Below are positions 37,865 through 48,039 of a DNA stretch of 64,000 nt, piece by piece. The notes beneath the pieces are model-generated. The model made no database searches. It had not been told where the DNA came from and was given only the letters and a program-made list of their open reading frames with translations. Source of the DNA: Opitutus sp. (GTDB lineage Bacteria > Verrucomicrobiota > Verrucomicrobiia > Opitutales > Opitutaceae). Position numbers and translations under genes: made by a program. The stretch spans positions 174,853-238,852 of the forward strand of contig JANPZY010000003.1 in the NCBI GenBank assembly GCA_024707325.1, in the 5' to 3' direction. Each line of letters starts with the position of its first letter. Within the stretch, counting starts at the first letter, position 1.

Positions 37865-39853
37865 TTACAGCGACTGAGCGGCGGCGACCACGGCGTCGGC
37901 GGTGACGCCGAGCTCCTTGAAGATCGTCGGAGCCGGAGCGCTCATGCCGAAGCGATCGATGCCGATCACCTTGCCATCGAGGCCGACATACTTGTGCCAG
38001 AGACCGGTCACGCCCGCCTCGATCGCGACGCGCTTGCGGCACGACGACGGCAACACGCTCTCGCGATACTCGGCCGACTGCTTGTCGAAGCGGTGGAACG
38101 ACGGGATCGAAACCACGCGCGCACCGGCGCCGAGCGTCTTCGCGGCGGCGATCGCAAGCTGCAGTTCGCTGCCGGTCGCGAGGAGGATGTGCGTGAGTTC
38201 GGCGGTTTCCTTCACGGCGATGTAGCCGCCCTTCAGCACGCCTTCGCGGCGCGTCTGCACCGGAATGTCGTTAAGCATCGGGAGCGCCTGACGCGTGAGC
38301 GCGAGGAGGGTCGGACCATCGGTCCGCTCGAAGGCAGCGGCAAAAGCGCCGGCGGTTTCCTCCGGATCCGCGGGACGGATCACGTCGAGATTCGGAATCA
38401 CGCGGAGACCGGAAACGGTTTCCACCGGTTGGTGCGTGGGACCGTCTTCGCCGACGCCGATGGAATCGTGCGTGTAAACATACACGACCGGCAGCTTCGC
38501 GAGCGAAGCGAGGCGCATCGACGGACGCGAATAGTCGGCGAACACGAGGAAGGTCGCGACGCTGGGACGGAAGGTGCCGTCGTAAGCGATGCCGTTGGCG
38601 ATCGCGGCCATGGCGTGTTCACGGATGCCGAAGCGGATGTTGCGGCCGGTGCGGTTGGCGGGCTCGAAGTCTTTGTCCGTGGCGATGTAGTTCAGCGTCG
38701 AGCCGTAGAGGTCGGCGCTGCCACCGATGACGAGCGGAAGTTCCGCCGCGATCGGTTGGAGCACATCGCGACCAGCGGCGCGGGTGGCGAGCTTCGCATC
38801 CGCGGGGAAAGCCGGGATCTTCTCGAGCAGCTTCGCGGCATCAGGTGCCGTCTGCGCGGCATCGAGGAGCGCGGCTTTTTCGGGATTGGCTTCGCGCCAG
38901 GCCTTGTAGGCCTTGGACCAGCGGTTGCAGGCGCGCACGAGGCGGGCCTTGTGGTCGGCGAAATACGCACGCACGTCATCGCTGACGAAGAAGTGCTGGT
39001 CGGCGGGCAGGCCGAGACCGGCGCGAGCACCGTCGGCAAACTTCGCCCCACCCTCACCGTGGCCCTTGGCGGTGCCGGCGACTTCCGGGATGCCGCGCGC
39101 GATCTGGGTCTTCGCGATGATGAGCTGCGGTTTGCCGCTCTTGGCCTTCTTGGCCTTCGTGAAGGCCTTCAGGAAAGCGACCATGTCGTGACCATCGACC
39201 GTCTGGACATCCCAGTTGAGCGACTTGAAGCGGGCGACCGTGTTGTCGTCCTGCGTCTTGTTCGCCATCGCGTCGAGGGTGACGTCGTTGGAATCGTAAA
39301 TGAGGATGAGGTTATCCAGCTTCTGGTAACCCGCGAAGGAGATCGCCTCGAGCGCGACGCCTTCCTGCATGCAGCCGTCGCCCGCGAGCGCGACGACGTG
39401 ATAATCGAAGATCGGATGCTCCGGCGTGTTGAAACGCGCGGCGAGCATCTGGCCGGCGACGGCCATGCCGACGGCGTTGGCGACACCCTGGCCGAGCGGG
39501 CCGGTGGTGCACTCGACGCCGGGCGTCTCGTGAAACTCCGGGTGGCCGGGAGTCGTGCTGTGGAGCTGGCGGAAGTTCTTCAGTTGCTCCAGCGGCAGAT
39601 CGTAGCCGGTCAGGTGCAGCCAGCTGTAGAGGAACATCGAGCCGTGGCCGGCGGAGAGCACGAAGCGGTCGCGATTGATCCAGCGCGGGCGCTCCGGATT
39701 GTGCGAAAGCGCGTGGCCGTAGAGCACGGCGCCGATCTCGGCGCAGCCGAGCGGCAGGCCGAGGTGGCCCGACGAGCAGGCGTGCACGGCATCGATGGCG
39801 AGGCCGCGCGCTTGATTGGCGGCTTTGGCGAGGAGCAAGGTTTGCAGGGTCAT
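37865..39853 (-). CDS. tkt: Transketolase
   Basis: 662 residues, the normal length. Thiamine-diphosphate enzyme that moves two-carbon units in the pentose phosphate pathway. [20 protein letters not shown] is at the N-terminus. The ThDP motif is [20 protein letters not shown] with the N of DSNDVTLD. The pyrimidine-binding domain has [35 protein letters not shown] and [18 protein letters not shown]. Transcribed alone, with its own terminator. Confidence 0.97.
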   Translation of the reverse strand: MTLQTLLLAKAANQARGLAIDAVHACSSGHLGLPLGCAEIGAVLYGHALSHNPERPRWINRDRFVLSAGHGSMFLYSWLHLTGYDLPLEQLKNFRQLHSTTPGHPEFHETPGVECTTGPLGQGVANAVGMAVAGQMLAARFNTPEHPIFDYHVVALAGDGCMQEGVALEAISFAGYQKLDNLILIYDSNDVTLDAMANKTQDDNTVARFKSLNWDVQTVDGHDMVAFLKAFTKAKKAKSGKPQLIIAKTQIARGIPEVAGTAKGHGEGGAKFADGARAGLGLPADQHFFVSDDVRAYFADHKARLVRACNRWSKAYKAWREANPEKAALLDAAQTAPDAAKLLEKIPAFPADAKLATRAAGRDVLQPIAAELPLVIGGSADLYGSTLNYIATDKDFEPANRTGRNIRFGIREHAMAAIANGIAYDGTFRPSVATFLVFADYSRPSMRLASLAKLPVVYVYTHDSIGVGEDGPTHQPVETVSGLRVIPNLDVIRPADPEETAGAFAAAFERTDGPTLLALTRQALPMLNDIPVQTRREGVLKGGYIAVKETAELTHILLATGSELQLAIAAAKTLGAGARVVSIPSFHRFDKQSAEYRESVLPSSCRKRVAIEAGVTGLWHKYVGLDGKVIGIDRFGMSAPAPTIFKELGVTADAVVAAAQSL

Positions 39854-40022
39854 GACTTGAGAAAGTTCGGCTTAGACAGCGAAAGAGGCGTGGAAGCGTT
39901 TACGCGAAACACGGTGAAAAGCGAAAAGCAACGACGCATTCTGGCGAGCACGTCATGGACGGCACGTCTGCAATCGCTTGACGGTAAACGGGCGCGACGT
40001 CCGACGTGATCCAATACGGTCA

Positions 40023-40051
40023 CAAAAAAGGCGAGTCCCGAGGGACTCGCC
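40023..40051 (-). terminator. Rho-independent terminator after rplS
   Basis: A perfect stem GGCGAGTCC/GGACTCGCC, with loop bases around 40039-40042, is followed on the minus strand by six T. It lies about 32 bases after the rplS stop. Confidence 0.88.
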
Positions 40052-40082
40052 CGAAAGTTTTTCGATCCTAACAATCGAAACC

Positions 40083-40478
40083 TCAGTTCGCCGCGGCGGC
40101 GGCGACCTTGGCGGCGTGGGCTTCGGCGGCGCGGTCCTTTTCCTTGACGGCGACGGCGGCCTTACCGGTGCGGCCACGGAGGTAGTAAAGGCGGGCCTTC
40201 ATGACCTCGGACTCGCGCTCGACCTCGATCTTCTCGATGTTCGGCGAGTTGACGGGGAACACGCGCTCGACGCCTTCGCCGTAGCTGATGCGGCGGACGG
40301 TGAAGGTTTCGTGGATGCCCGAACCCTTACGCGCGATCACGATACCGGCGTAAACCTGGATGCGCTCTTTGTCACCTTCGCGCACCTTCGTGTGGACGCG
40401 GACGCCGTCGCCGACTTTGAACGGCGTGATGTCGGACTTCACCTGCGCGGAGGTGATTTCTTTGATAATCGGGTTCAT
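40083..40478 (-). CDS. rplS: 50S ribosomal protein L19
   Basis: 131 residues. [40 protein letters not shown] and [19 protein letters not shown] are the conserved L19 core. The C-terminus has an extra Ala-rich tail ([15 protein letters not shown]), longer than E. coli L19 (115 residues). Starts 9 bases after trmD. Confidence 0.97.
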   Translation of the reverse strand: MNPIIKEITSAQVKSDITPFKVGDGVRVHTKVREGDKERIQVYAGIVIARKGSGIHETFTVRRISYGEGVERVFPVNSPNIEKIEVERESEVMKARLYYLRGRTGKAAVAVKEKDRAAEAHAAKVAAAAAN

Positions 40479-40487
40479 GGCTGTGAG

Positions 40488-41162
40488 TTATTTAAGTAAA
40501 TCGGGACGGACCTGACGGGTTTTTTCCACCTGTCGCGCGTGCCTCCACCTCTCGATTTCAGCATGGTTTCCCGAGAGAAGGACGTCGGGAACGGACATGC
40601 CGCGGAACTCGGCGGGACGCGTGTATTGAGGAAAGTCGAGCAACTTGCTGGTGAACGATTCGTGCGTCAATGACTTTTCCTCCCCGAGCACTCCGGGGAT
40701 GAAACGCGCAAGCGCATCGATGACCACGGCGGCCGCGAGCGTGCCATTCGTGAGCACGTAGTCGCCAATGCTGATCTCCTGATCGATCACGCAATCGCGG
40801 ATGCGCTGATCGATGCCTTCGTAGTGGCCGCTGAGGAAAATAATGTGCTCCTGCCGCGACAGCTCCTGCGCGATCGTTGGCGAGAGCGGCACACCGTCGG
40901 GCGTCAGATAGACACGGCGGCAACCCGGCGTCTGCAGTTGCTCGATCGCGGCAAACACCGGCTCGGGCTTCATCACCATCCCTGCCCCGCCGCCAAACGG
41001 CCGGTCATCCGCTGTGCGGTGCTTGTCGGTCGTCCAGTTGCGCAGATCGTGCACATTCACGCCGAGGAGGCCGGCGGCGATGCCTTTGCCCAAAATGCTC
41101 TCCGCGAGGAAGCCATCCAGCATCCGCGGAAACAGCGTGAGGACGTCGATCTTTAGAGACAC
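40488..41162 (-). CDS. trmD: tRNA (guanine-37-N1)-methyltransferase
   Basis: 224 residues. Methylates G37 of tRNAs that read CNN codons, which prevents frameshifting. N-terminal LKIDVLTLFPRML, then DDRPFGGGAGMVMKPEPVF, LSGHYEGIDQR and the knot region EISIGDYVLTNGTLAAAVVI with GEEKSLTHESF. Followed by rplS. A terminator-like hairpin at 41211-41244 separates it from rpsP. No rimM lies between, unlike the common rpsP-rimM-trmD-rplS order. Confidence 0.97.
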   Translation of the reverse strand: MSLKIDVLTLFPRMLDGFLAESILGKGIAAGLLGVNVHDLRNWTTDKHRTADDRPFGGGAGMVMKPEPVFAAIEQLQTPGCRRVYLTPDGVPLSPTIAQELSRQEHIIFLSGHYEGIDQRIRDCVIDQEISIGDYVLTNGTLAAAVVIDALARFIPGVLGEEKSLTHESFTSKLLDFPQYTRPAEFRGMSVPDVLLSGNHAEIERWRHARQVEKTRQVRPDLLK

Positions 41163-41210
41163 AGCGCGAAAGTATTAGGACAGAAAGCCGCGAAGCACAC
41201 GGAGAAACCG

Positions 41211-41244
41211 GAAAAACAAAAACCCCGGATTCGCGTCCGAGGTT
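41211..41244 (-). terminator. Terminator or attenuator between rpsP and trmD
   Basis: AACCCCGGA (41221-41229) pairs with TCCGAGGTT (41236-41244) with one C-A mismatch; on the minus strand it runs into TTTGTTTTT. It could end rpsP transcription or tune expression of trmD-rplS. Confidence 0.7.
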
Positions 41245-41289
41245 TCGTCGTGCGGAACCGGCAGGCGGCTCCAGAGGTTTCGCAGGCGA

Positions 41290-41547
41290 TCAGGCCGTGG
41301 CGGCCGCGGCCTTGCGCGCCTTCTTGATCATGGCGTGCATCGTCTCGGTCGGCGTAGCACCCTTGCTCAGCCAGTAATCAACGCGAGCGAGGTCGATGTT
41401 GATCGGGTTGCCCTTCGTCTTGGGGGTGTAGGTGCCGAGGTTCTCGACCGCAGCGCCATCGCGGCGCGAACGCGCCTCAGCGACGACCACGCGATAAAGC
41501 GGCTGGTGAACAGAACCAACCTTGGTAAGACGAATTTTGAGAGCCAT
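41290..41547 (-). CDS. rpsP: 30S ribosomal protein S16
   Basis: 85 residues from the ATG at 41547 (MALKIRLTKVGSVHQPLYRV). VVVAEARSRRDGAAVENLGTY and the ALA-type helix near the end identify S16. In-frame sequence up to 41607 does not match the family, so the internal ATG is preferred. Confidence 0.96.
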   Translation of the reverse strand: MALKIRLTKVGSVHQPLYRVVVAEARSRRDGAAVENLGTYTPKTKGNPINIDLARVDYWLSKGATPTETMHAMIKKARKAAAATA

Positions 41548-41684
41548 GACAGATGTGTGACGAAGCGTTTCTCTTTGGAAAAGCTGAGGACAACACCGCC
41601 CGGGCAAACGCTTGTCAAGCCCCCAGTCCCTCGCAAGCCGATCGCATCCATTTTCGGGGCCGTCCGTCAGCCTTCGCGCCCCGC

Positions 41685-42267
41685 ATGAAAGCGCTTCTTC
41701 TTACCCTTGCCCTGCTTCCCGCCACCTTCGCGACCGCCGCATTGGCCGAACCGCTCGCCATCTTTGCGCGCGACGATGCCCGCAAATCCATCGACGCTCC
41801 GCCCAGCGACGCGTGCGCGGCGACGTTTTTCGCCACGTTTTTCCAGGACCGCTCCGCCGCGGTTCCATTCGAGGGCAGTCTCGCGCTCGTCAACCCACCC
41901 TCGTGGGGCAAAACCATCAGCCGCACGACCGGCGGCGGCCTCACCTATCATCGCAGCTTCGCGGGCGGTTTCGTCGCCAAGCTCACGCTGCACGGGCTCG
42001 CGTCGCATCACACCTATATCCTCACGCTCAACGGCAATCCCGAACTCGCCGGCAACGAACTCCTGCTCACGCCCGTGCCTGGTCTCGAGGAGGAGCGCTA
42101 TTATGATTTCCTCGACATCCGCACCGACGCCGACGGCCGCTACGAAGGTGAGCTCGGCGTGTATTTGAAAAAGTGGAGACTACGCCGTGCGCCTCTACGT
42201 GAAGGACACCGACGATTTCAAAATCGTGCTCTATCACGACTACTTCCCGTTCCGCGTGACGCCCTAA
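41685..42267 (+). CDS. Secreted hypothetical protein, frameshifted near 42170
   Basis: About 193 residues after repair. MKALLLTLALLPATFATAALA is a signal peptide. The body has a beta-sandwich look: LTYHRSFAGGFVAKLTLHGL, HTYILTLNGNPELAGNELL and YYDFLDIRTDADGRYEGEL. The frame breaks in a run of five A at about 42170; with four A it continues SGDYAVRLYVKDTDDFKIVL and ends FPFRVTP at TAA 42265-42267. I do not recognise the family; it is probably periplasmic or surface-bound. Confidence 0.75.
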
Positions 42268-42276
42268 TCGGAACCA

Positions 42277-42386
42277 TGCGCGCACCGGGTCGCGCCACGT
42301 TGCGGACCGGGTCGGGACAACGTGCGGACATGGTCGAGCCAGGGTCCGTCCTATGTCGCGACACGATGCACATCGAGTCGCTCCGG
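42277..42386 (+). repeat. Array F of the 22-base intergenic repeat
   Basis: Five adjacent units such as GTCGCGCCACGTTGCGGACC, GTCGGGACAACGTGCGGAC, GTCGAGCCAGGGTCCGTCC and GTCGCGACACGATGCACATC fill the gap between the secreted protein and ychF. Confidence 0.78.
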
Positions 42387-42434
42387 ATTTTCCGTTGACC
42401 GCGCCGGGACGGGACGCGACGGTTCGCGTTCCTT

Positions 42435-43535
42435 ATGAAAGCCGGCATCGTCGGTCTGCCCAACGTGGGCAAATCCACTCTCTTCAACGCGCTCACCCGC
42501 TCCCGCAAAGCGGAGGCGGCCAACTATCCGTTCTGCACGATCGATCCCAACGTGGGCGTCGTCACCGTCCCCGACGAGCGTCTCGCGGTGCTGCAAAAGA
42601 TCGCGAAGACACAGGTGGTCATCCCCGCCGCGATCGAGTTTGTCGACATCGCCGGTCTCGTCGCCGGCGCCTCAAAGGGCGAAGGTCTCGGCAACCAGTT
42701 TCTCGCCAATATCCGCGAGGTCGATGCGATCCTCCAGGTCGTGCGTTGCTTCGAAGATCCCGATGTCGTCCACACGATGGGCGCCGTCGATCCCGTGCGC
42801 GATATCGAGGTGATCACCACAGAACTCGTGCTCGCCGATCTCGACGCCGTCACGAAGCGCATCGAGAAAACGCAGAAGAAGGCGAAGTCCGGCGACAAGG
42901 AAGCGCAGGCCGAAATCGCGCTGCTCCAGAAGCTCGAGCCGCACCTCAACGCCGGCAAGACCGCCAACACGCTCGACGCGACCGACGACGAGAAGGCGTT
43001 GATGAAGTTGTTTCAGTTGCTCACCGCGAAGCCCGTGCTCTTCGCGTGCAACGTCGCCGAGGGCGATCTCGCGACCGCCGAGCAGAATCCTTTTGTGCAA
43101 AAAGTCGCCGAGTATGTGCGCACGCACCACGACGCGGCTTACGTGCCGATCAGCGCGAAGATCGAAGCGGAGTTGATCGATCTGGCGCCCGAGGACGCAA
43201 AGGCGTTTCTCAACGATCTCGGCGTCGACGACTCCGGTGTGTCCGCGCTGATTCGCGCGAGCTACGCGCTGCTCGGTCTGCAGACGTATTTCACCGCGGG
43301 CGAAAAGGAAGTCCGCGCGTGGACGATCAAGAAGGGCTGGAAAGCTCCGCAGGCTGCGGGCGTCATCCACACCGATTTCGAGAAGGGCTTCATCAAGGCC
43401 GAGGTCGTTTCCTACGACGATCTCTCGAAACTCGGCAGCGTGGCCGCCGCGCGCGATGCCGGCAAATACCGGCTCGAGGGCAAGGAATACGTCTTCCAGG
43501 ACGGCGACGTCGCGCTCTTCCGTTTCAATACGTAA
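42435..43535 (+). CDS. ychF: Redox/ribosome-associated P-loop ATPase YchF (OLA1 family)
   Basis: 366 residues. The G1 motif is [39 protein letters not shown] covers switch II. The G4 position reads [10 protein letters not shown] instead of NKxD, which explains the ATP preference of YchF. The C-terminal TGS domain has [20 protein letters not shown] and [14 protein letters not shown] universally conserved single-copy gene that binds ribosomes and influences stress responses. Confidence 0.97.
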   Translation: MKAGIVGLPNVGKSTLFNALTRSRKAEAANYPFCTIDPNVGVVTVPDERLAVLQKIAKTQVVIPAAIEFVDIAGLVAGASKGEGLGNQFLANIREVDAILQVVRCFEDPDVVHTMGAVDPVRDIEVITTELVLADLDAVTKRIEKTQKKAKSGDKEAQAEIALLQKLEPHLNAGKTANTLDATDDEKALMKLFQLLTAKPVLFACNVAEGDLATAEQNPFVQKVAEYVRTHHDAAYVPISAKIEAELIDLAPEDAKAFLNDLGVDDSGVSALIRASYALLGLQTYFTAGEKEVRAWTIKKGWKAPQAAGVIHTDFEKGFIKAEVVSYDDLSKLGSVAAARDAGKYRLEGKEYVFQDGDVALFRFNT

Positions 43536-43728
43536 GCGATTCACGAAAACACTCGGGCGGGCCGCGCAAAGTAAGCACGCGACACCGCCTCAGCGGCCCG
43601 GCCGCAGCGTGTTACGTAATGTGCGGCTATTGGTCCGCGGCGCACGGTCGCTGTTGCTAAACGGCTGAGCGTCCTTTTCGATCTGCTTGTTTTCGCCGGC
43701 GATCCCTCGCGGGCGGAGACTGCTTCCC

Positions 43729-45371
43729 GTGCCCGACTCCTCGCCTGCTTCTTCCGCCTCGCCCGCCCTGCCCTCCGGCCCCGCCCTGGATTCTTCGATC
43801 CTGCGGGTGCTGATGGATTCGTTGCCGGATCACATTTACTTCAAGGACCTCCAGAGCCGGGTCGTGCGCAACAACATCGCCCACGCGCGCTCGTTTGGGA
43901 AGACCCCGGAGGAATGCGTGGGCAAAACCGACTTCGATTTCTTCGCCCGCGAACACGCCGAACGCGCTCTCCGCGACGAACAGCACATCATCAAAACCGG
44001 CGAAGCCGTGATCGCGCAGAGCGAGCGCCTCACCATGCTCGACGGCTCGGTTTTCTGGGGCTCCGCCACCAAGCTCCCGTGGCGCGACGAGCACGGAAAC
44101 ATCATCGGCACCTTCGGCGTCACGCGCGACATCACCGCTCAGAAAAACGCCGAGGATAATCTCACTCACGAGCGCAACCTGCTCCGCACGATCGTCGATC
44201 ACCTGCCGAGCCGCATCTTCGTCAAGGACACCGAAGCTCGCTACGTGCTGAACAACACCGCGCATCTCGAGACGCTCGGCGTGAAGACCCAGCAGGAAGC
44301 ACTCGGGCGCACGGCGATCGACTTTTTTCCGGAGAACGCGCGCTGCAGGCCATGTCCGACGACGCGCAGGTGTTGGCCGGCGGCCCCCCGATTCTCAATC
44401 AGGAGAAATCCGATTTCGGTTCGGCGGGCAGCGTCCATTGGTCGCTCACCACCAAAGTGCCGCTCAAGGATCCCGACGGTCGCATCGCCGGCATCGTGGG
44501 CATCAGTCACGACATCACGCGCCGCAAACTCGCCGAAGAGGAAGTCCAGCGCCACGCCGCCGAAGTCGAGGCCGATGTGCGCATGGCGCGTCAGGTGCAG
44601 GAGATTTTTCTACCCCGTCAATTTCCCGTGTTTCCGCGCGGCGTGCCGCCCGAGGCGAGCTCGCTGCGCTTCTCGCACCGCTACATTCCGGCGACGACGC
44701 TCGGTGGAGATTTTTTCCAGGTCCTGCAGTTCTCCGATTCGCGCTGCGGCGTGTTGATCTGCGACGTGATGGGCCACGGCGTGCGCGCCGGTCTGCTCAC
44801 CGCGATGATTCGCGGCGTTGTCGGAGAAATGGATTCGCGCGCCGAAGATCCCTCGCGCGTCATCGCCGAAATCAATCACGCGCTCGCGCCGATTTATCTG
44901 CAGACCGGCGAACCGATTTTCGCGACGGCGTTTTTCGGCGTGATCGACACGAACAACGCCACGCTCACGTTCTGCAACGCCGGCCATCCGCCACCGCTCA
45001 TCCGCCGCGGTCCGACCAGCAAGGTCGATGCGCTGGAGCTCGCGAGTCCCGAACCCGCCGCGGGCTTGCTCGACGACTTCATCTATACGCCGCACATCGT
45101 GCCCTTCGAGTCGGGAGACATGCTGCTTTGTTACACCGATGGCTTGTTCGAAGCGAGCGACGCCAACGGTCTCCTCTTCGGCGAAACGCGTCTGCGCGCC
45201 GCGGTGGGACTGCAACCGGGCATGCCCGGCGCCGATCTGATCGAGCATCTCATCAGCGAAGTCGTCGCTCACACAGGCTGCGCCGATTTCGAGGACGACA
45301 TCTGCGTTTTCACCGTCGAATCGACGGGCAATCTCTGCGCGCTGCGCCCGGCGCTGAACTACGAGATTTGA
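43729..45371 (+). CDS. PAS-PAS-PP2C (RsbU/SpoIIE-type) Ser/Thr phosphatase, frameshifted near 44340
   Basis: About 547 residues after repair. Two PAS domains come first (LMDSLPDHIYFKDLQSRVVR; IVDHLPSRIFVKDTEARYVL), each followed by a PAC-like DITAQKNAEDNL or DITRRKLAEEEV, then a short coiled coil (VRMARQVQEIFLP) and a PP2C-like phosphatase domain (GGDFFQVLQF, LICDVMGHGVRAGLLTAMI, NAGHPPPLI, LCYTDGLFEA, DDICVFTVE). Such proteins dephosphorylate anti-anti-sigma factors in partner-switching stress pathways. The frame is lost at a GCGCGC run around 44340 and resumes at ALQAMSDDAQ. The GTG at 43729 with GGAG upstream is the preferred start. Confidence 0.88.
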
Positions 45372-46108
45372 ACCGGGGCCGGCGCGCGCACGTCGATGCG
45401 GCGTTCGGCGAGCGCGGTGCGAAGTTCGCGGGCAAACGCGACCGCGTGCGGATGATCGCCGTGCAGGCAGATGGTTTCGGCGGTCACTTTCACGAGCGTT
45501 CCATCGAGCGCTTCGACTTCACCGTGCTCGATCATGCGACACGCCTGCGCGATGGCCTGCGGTGCAAACTCGATCGTCGATCGCGGTTGCGAACGCGGTG
45601 TCAACGTGCCGTCGCCTTGATACGTGCGATCAGCGAAAACTTCTTCGACGACGCGCAGCCCCGCCTCGCGTCCCGCTCGCGCGAGTTCGCTACCCGAAGG
45701 AGCGAAGAGCAGCAGGTCAGGATCGATCCACTGCATCGCGCGAGCGAAGACTTCGGCAACGTCGCGATCGCGCGCCGCGAGGTTGTAGAGCGCGCCGTGC
45801 GGCTTCACGTGCGAGAGCTCCGTCAACTCGCGCAATGCCGCGATTTGGCGGACGACGAGTTGCTCGAGGTCCCGCGGTTTCAGGCGCAGTTCTTTTCTCC
45901 CGAAATTCTCCCGATCCGCGAAGCCCGGATGCGCCCCGATCGCGACTCCGCTGGCCTTCGCGAGCGCAACCGTTTCGCGCATCGTGGCGAGGTCGCCCGC
46001 GTGCGCTCCGCACGCGATGTTGGCCGAGCTGATCAGCGGCATGATCGCCGCATCGTTGCTCATCCCCTCGCCCAGATCGCAGTTCAGGTCGATCGTGTGA
46101 CGCTTCAT
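45359..46108 (-). CDS. pxpA: 5-oxoprolinase subunit A (LamB/YcsF family)
   Basis: 249 residues. N-terminal TIDLNCDLGEGMSNDAAIMP, then SSANIACGAHAGDLATMRET, GAHPGFADRENFGRKEL and VKPHGALYNLAARD. It opens the 5-oxoproline ring using phosphorylated substrate from PxpBC. A GAGG seven bases upstream supports the ATG at 46108 over one at 46120 that overlaps the pxpC stop. Last gene of pxpB-pxpC-pxpA. Its 3' end overlaps the PAS/PP2C gene by 13 bases on the opposite strand. Confidence 0.95.
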   Translation of the reverse strand: MKRHTIDLNCDLGEGMSNDAAIMPLISSANIACGAHAGDLATMRETVALAKASGVAIGAHPGFADRENFGRKELRLKPRDLEQLVVRQIAALRELTELSHVKPHGALYNLAARDRDVAEVFARAMQWIDPDLLLFAPSGSELARAGREAGLRVVEEVFADRTYQGDGTLTPRSQPRSTIEFAPQAIAQACRMIEHGEVEALDGTLVKVTAETICLHGDHPHAVAFARELRTALAERRIDVRAPAPVQIS

Positions 46109-46116
46109 GATTTGCC

Positions 46117-47043
46117 TCATTGGTGTCGTTTGAGCGCAAGCCCCTCGCGCAGAAGTCCGAGCGCACGTTCGCGCGCGAGCCAGAGACGGTGAGCTTCGTC
46201 CACCGTTGTTTCGGCAAACCTGACCTTGTCGCCTGGTCGCAGCTGAGCCGCGACCGGCAGGTCCACGCGGATCACGTGTCCAATTTGTGGATACCCGCCC
46301 AGCGTCTGCGCGTCGGCCATCAGCACGATGGGTTGCCCGTCCGGCGGCACTTGAATCGTTCCCGGTCCCACCGCCGACGACAGCAAGTCCTCCGCATCGC
46401 TGCGCTCGATTTTCGGACCGCCCAGCCTCAGACCCATGCGGTCTGATTGCGCGAGCACCGTGAACTCTTCCCGCCAGAAGGCGGTGCCAAACTCGGCGGC
46501 CTGACGACCGCGGATCACGCGCAGCGTCGGCGCGGCCGAGTAGTCCGGCAGAATCCGCACATCGAGCGACCAATGCTCGTCGAGCGCAAACGCGCCTCCG
46601 GCCGCCTGCAGGACATCGCCGTCGCGCAACGCGCGTCCGCCGTTTCCGCCGATCGCCGCGCGCACATACGTGCTTCCGCTCCCGAGCACGCGGCGCACAT
46701 CGAAACCGCCACTCACCGCGAGATAGCCGTAGCAGCCCTTGCGGCACGGCCCGAGCTTCAGCGTTTCACCCGCGCGCACGAGTCGCGGACGCCACGGCGC
46801 GAGCCCTTTGCACTCGGCTCCCGTTGTGGCCACGATTGCATCGGCAGAAAACTCCAGCTCCGGCCCGGTGTAGGCGAACTCCAGCGCGACCGCATCGGGC
46901 GCGTTGCCCACGAGCAGGTTCGCCGTGCGCAGCGCGAACTCGTCCATCGCCCCACTCCACGGCACGCCCGCCGCACGAAATCCGCGCCGGCCCAGATCCT
47001 GGAGCGTCGTAAACTGCCCCGCACGGATGATCTTTATTTCCAT
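46117..47043 (-). CDS. pxpC: 5-oxoprolinase subunit C (biotin-dependent carboxylase-like)
   Basis: 308 residues. Starts MEIKIIRAGQFTTLQDLGRR. GVPWSGAMDEFALRTANLLV, GYLAVSGGFDVRRVLGSGST and VLAQSDRMGLRLGGP are typical of the KipA/PxpC family. With PxpB it forms the ATP-dependent part of 5-oxoprolinase. The start overlaps the pxpB stop by 10 bases; the stop (46117-46119) lies between the two candidate pxpA starts. Confidence 0.94.
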   Translation of the reverse strand: MEIKIIRAGQFTTLQDLGRRGFRAAGVPWSGAMDEFALRTANLLVGNAPDAVALEFAYTGPELEFSADAIVATTGAECKGLAPWRPRLVRAGETLKLGPCRKGCYGYLAVSGGFDVRRVLGSGSTYVRAAIGGNGGRALRDGDVLQAAGGAFALDEHWSLDVRILPDYSAAPTLRVIRGRQAAEFGTAFWREEFTVLAQSDRMGLRLGGPKIERSDAEDLLSSAVGPGTIQVPPDGQPIVLMADAQTLGGYPQIGHVIRVDLPVAAQLRPGDKVRFAETTVDEAHRLWLARERALGLLREGLALKRHQ

Positions 47044-47753
47044 GCGGCAAACTCCTCCGGTTTGATGCTGCGAAATTTCACGTGGTCTCCGACCGCGAGC
47101 AGCGAGGGATGCTCGCGCTCCACGTCGAACATCGTGAGCGGCGTCCGCCCGATGAGCTGCCACCCTCCCGGCGTCGCCGCGGGATATACGCCGGTGTGCT
47201 GCCAACCGATTCCCACCGAACCGGGCGTGACCGCTGGACGCGGTGTTGGCCGGCGCGGCGTGTGCAGCGCCGACGCCAATCCGCCCAGGTAACAGAATCC
47301 CGGCGCGAACCCGATCGCCTGCACCACATACTTTCCCGCCGTGTGTTGTGCGATCACTTCGCGCACGCTCAACCGGCAATGCCGCGCGACCTCTTCGAGA
47401 TCGGGACCAAACTCGCCGCCATAACACACCGGAATTTCCACGGTTTTCGCCGCCGTCGGCTTAGGTTCGCGATTCGTGCCGATGAGGCCCAACCAACCGC
47501 GTTCCGCGGCTTCGATCCGCTCGCGCAAGAACGCGACGACATGCTCATACACGGAGGTCGGTCCGGTCGTGAACGCCACCGGATCGTAAAACACCGTGAC
47601 GGTCGTGTAAGCCGGCACCACATCGAGAATTCCCGGCGCACGCGCCGATTCCACAGCTGCGGCTATCGCACGCACTCGGTCCAGCGTCGAAACCTCAATG
47701 CTCTGACCCAACGTGACCACCACCGCGGAGTCACCCAAAGGGGCGAACGTCAT
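47034..47753 (-). CDS. pxpB: 5-oxoprolinase subunit B (KipI/PxpB family)
   Basis: 239 residues from the ATG at 47753. FAPLGDSAVVVTLGQSIEVS at the start, VVPAYTTVTVFYDP, QAIGFAPGFCYLGGL and VGIGWQHTGVYPAATPGGW are conserved KipI features. Sequence upstream in frame is the 22-base repeat array and is not coding. First gene of the pxpBCA operon, which recycles 5-oxoproline to glutamate. Confidence 0.94.
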   Translation of the reverse strand: MTFAPLGDSAVVVTLGQSIEVSTLDRVRAIAAAVESARAPGILDVVPAYTTVTVFYDPVAFTTGPTSVYEHVVAFLRERIEAAERGWLGLIGTNREPKPTAAKTVEIPVCYGGEFGPDLEEVARHCRLSVREVIAQHTAGKYVVQAIGFAPGFCYLGGLASALHTPRRPTPRPAVTPGSVGIGWQHTGVYPAATPGGWQLIGRTPLTMFDVEREHPSLLAVGDHVKFRSIKPEEFAAWK

Positions 47754-47809
47754 GCCCGACTTATCCCTCCTCGCGTCCGCCTTGGCAAGACCGGCGCTCA
47801 CTTCGGCCC

Positions 47810-47940
47810 GCGCCGAGTCGCGCCAAAGTTCGTCCCACGTTGAACCCAAGTGCGTCCCGGGTCGTGCCAAGGTGCGGACACGGTCGAGCCAAGGTCCGTC
47901 CCACGTCGCGCTTGCGTGCGCACCGGGGCGGATCACGGCG
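47810..47940 (+). repeat. Array G of the 22-base intergenic repeat
   Basis: About six adjacent units (GTCGCGCCAAAGTTCGTCCC, GTTGAACCCAAGTGCGTCCC, GTCGTGCCAAGGTGCGGAC, GTCGAGCCAAGGTCCGTCCC) in the divergent gap between pxpB and the lipoprotein gene. Confidence 0.78.
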
Positions 47941-48039
47941 CATGTTAGCTCACGTAATCCGCACGCCGGGGACACTCATAGTTGGCCGGATTGGGTTGCA
48001 GTTGGCCGTCGAAAAGCCTGAGTCCTTCTGCTTCGTCAC

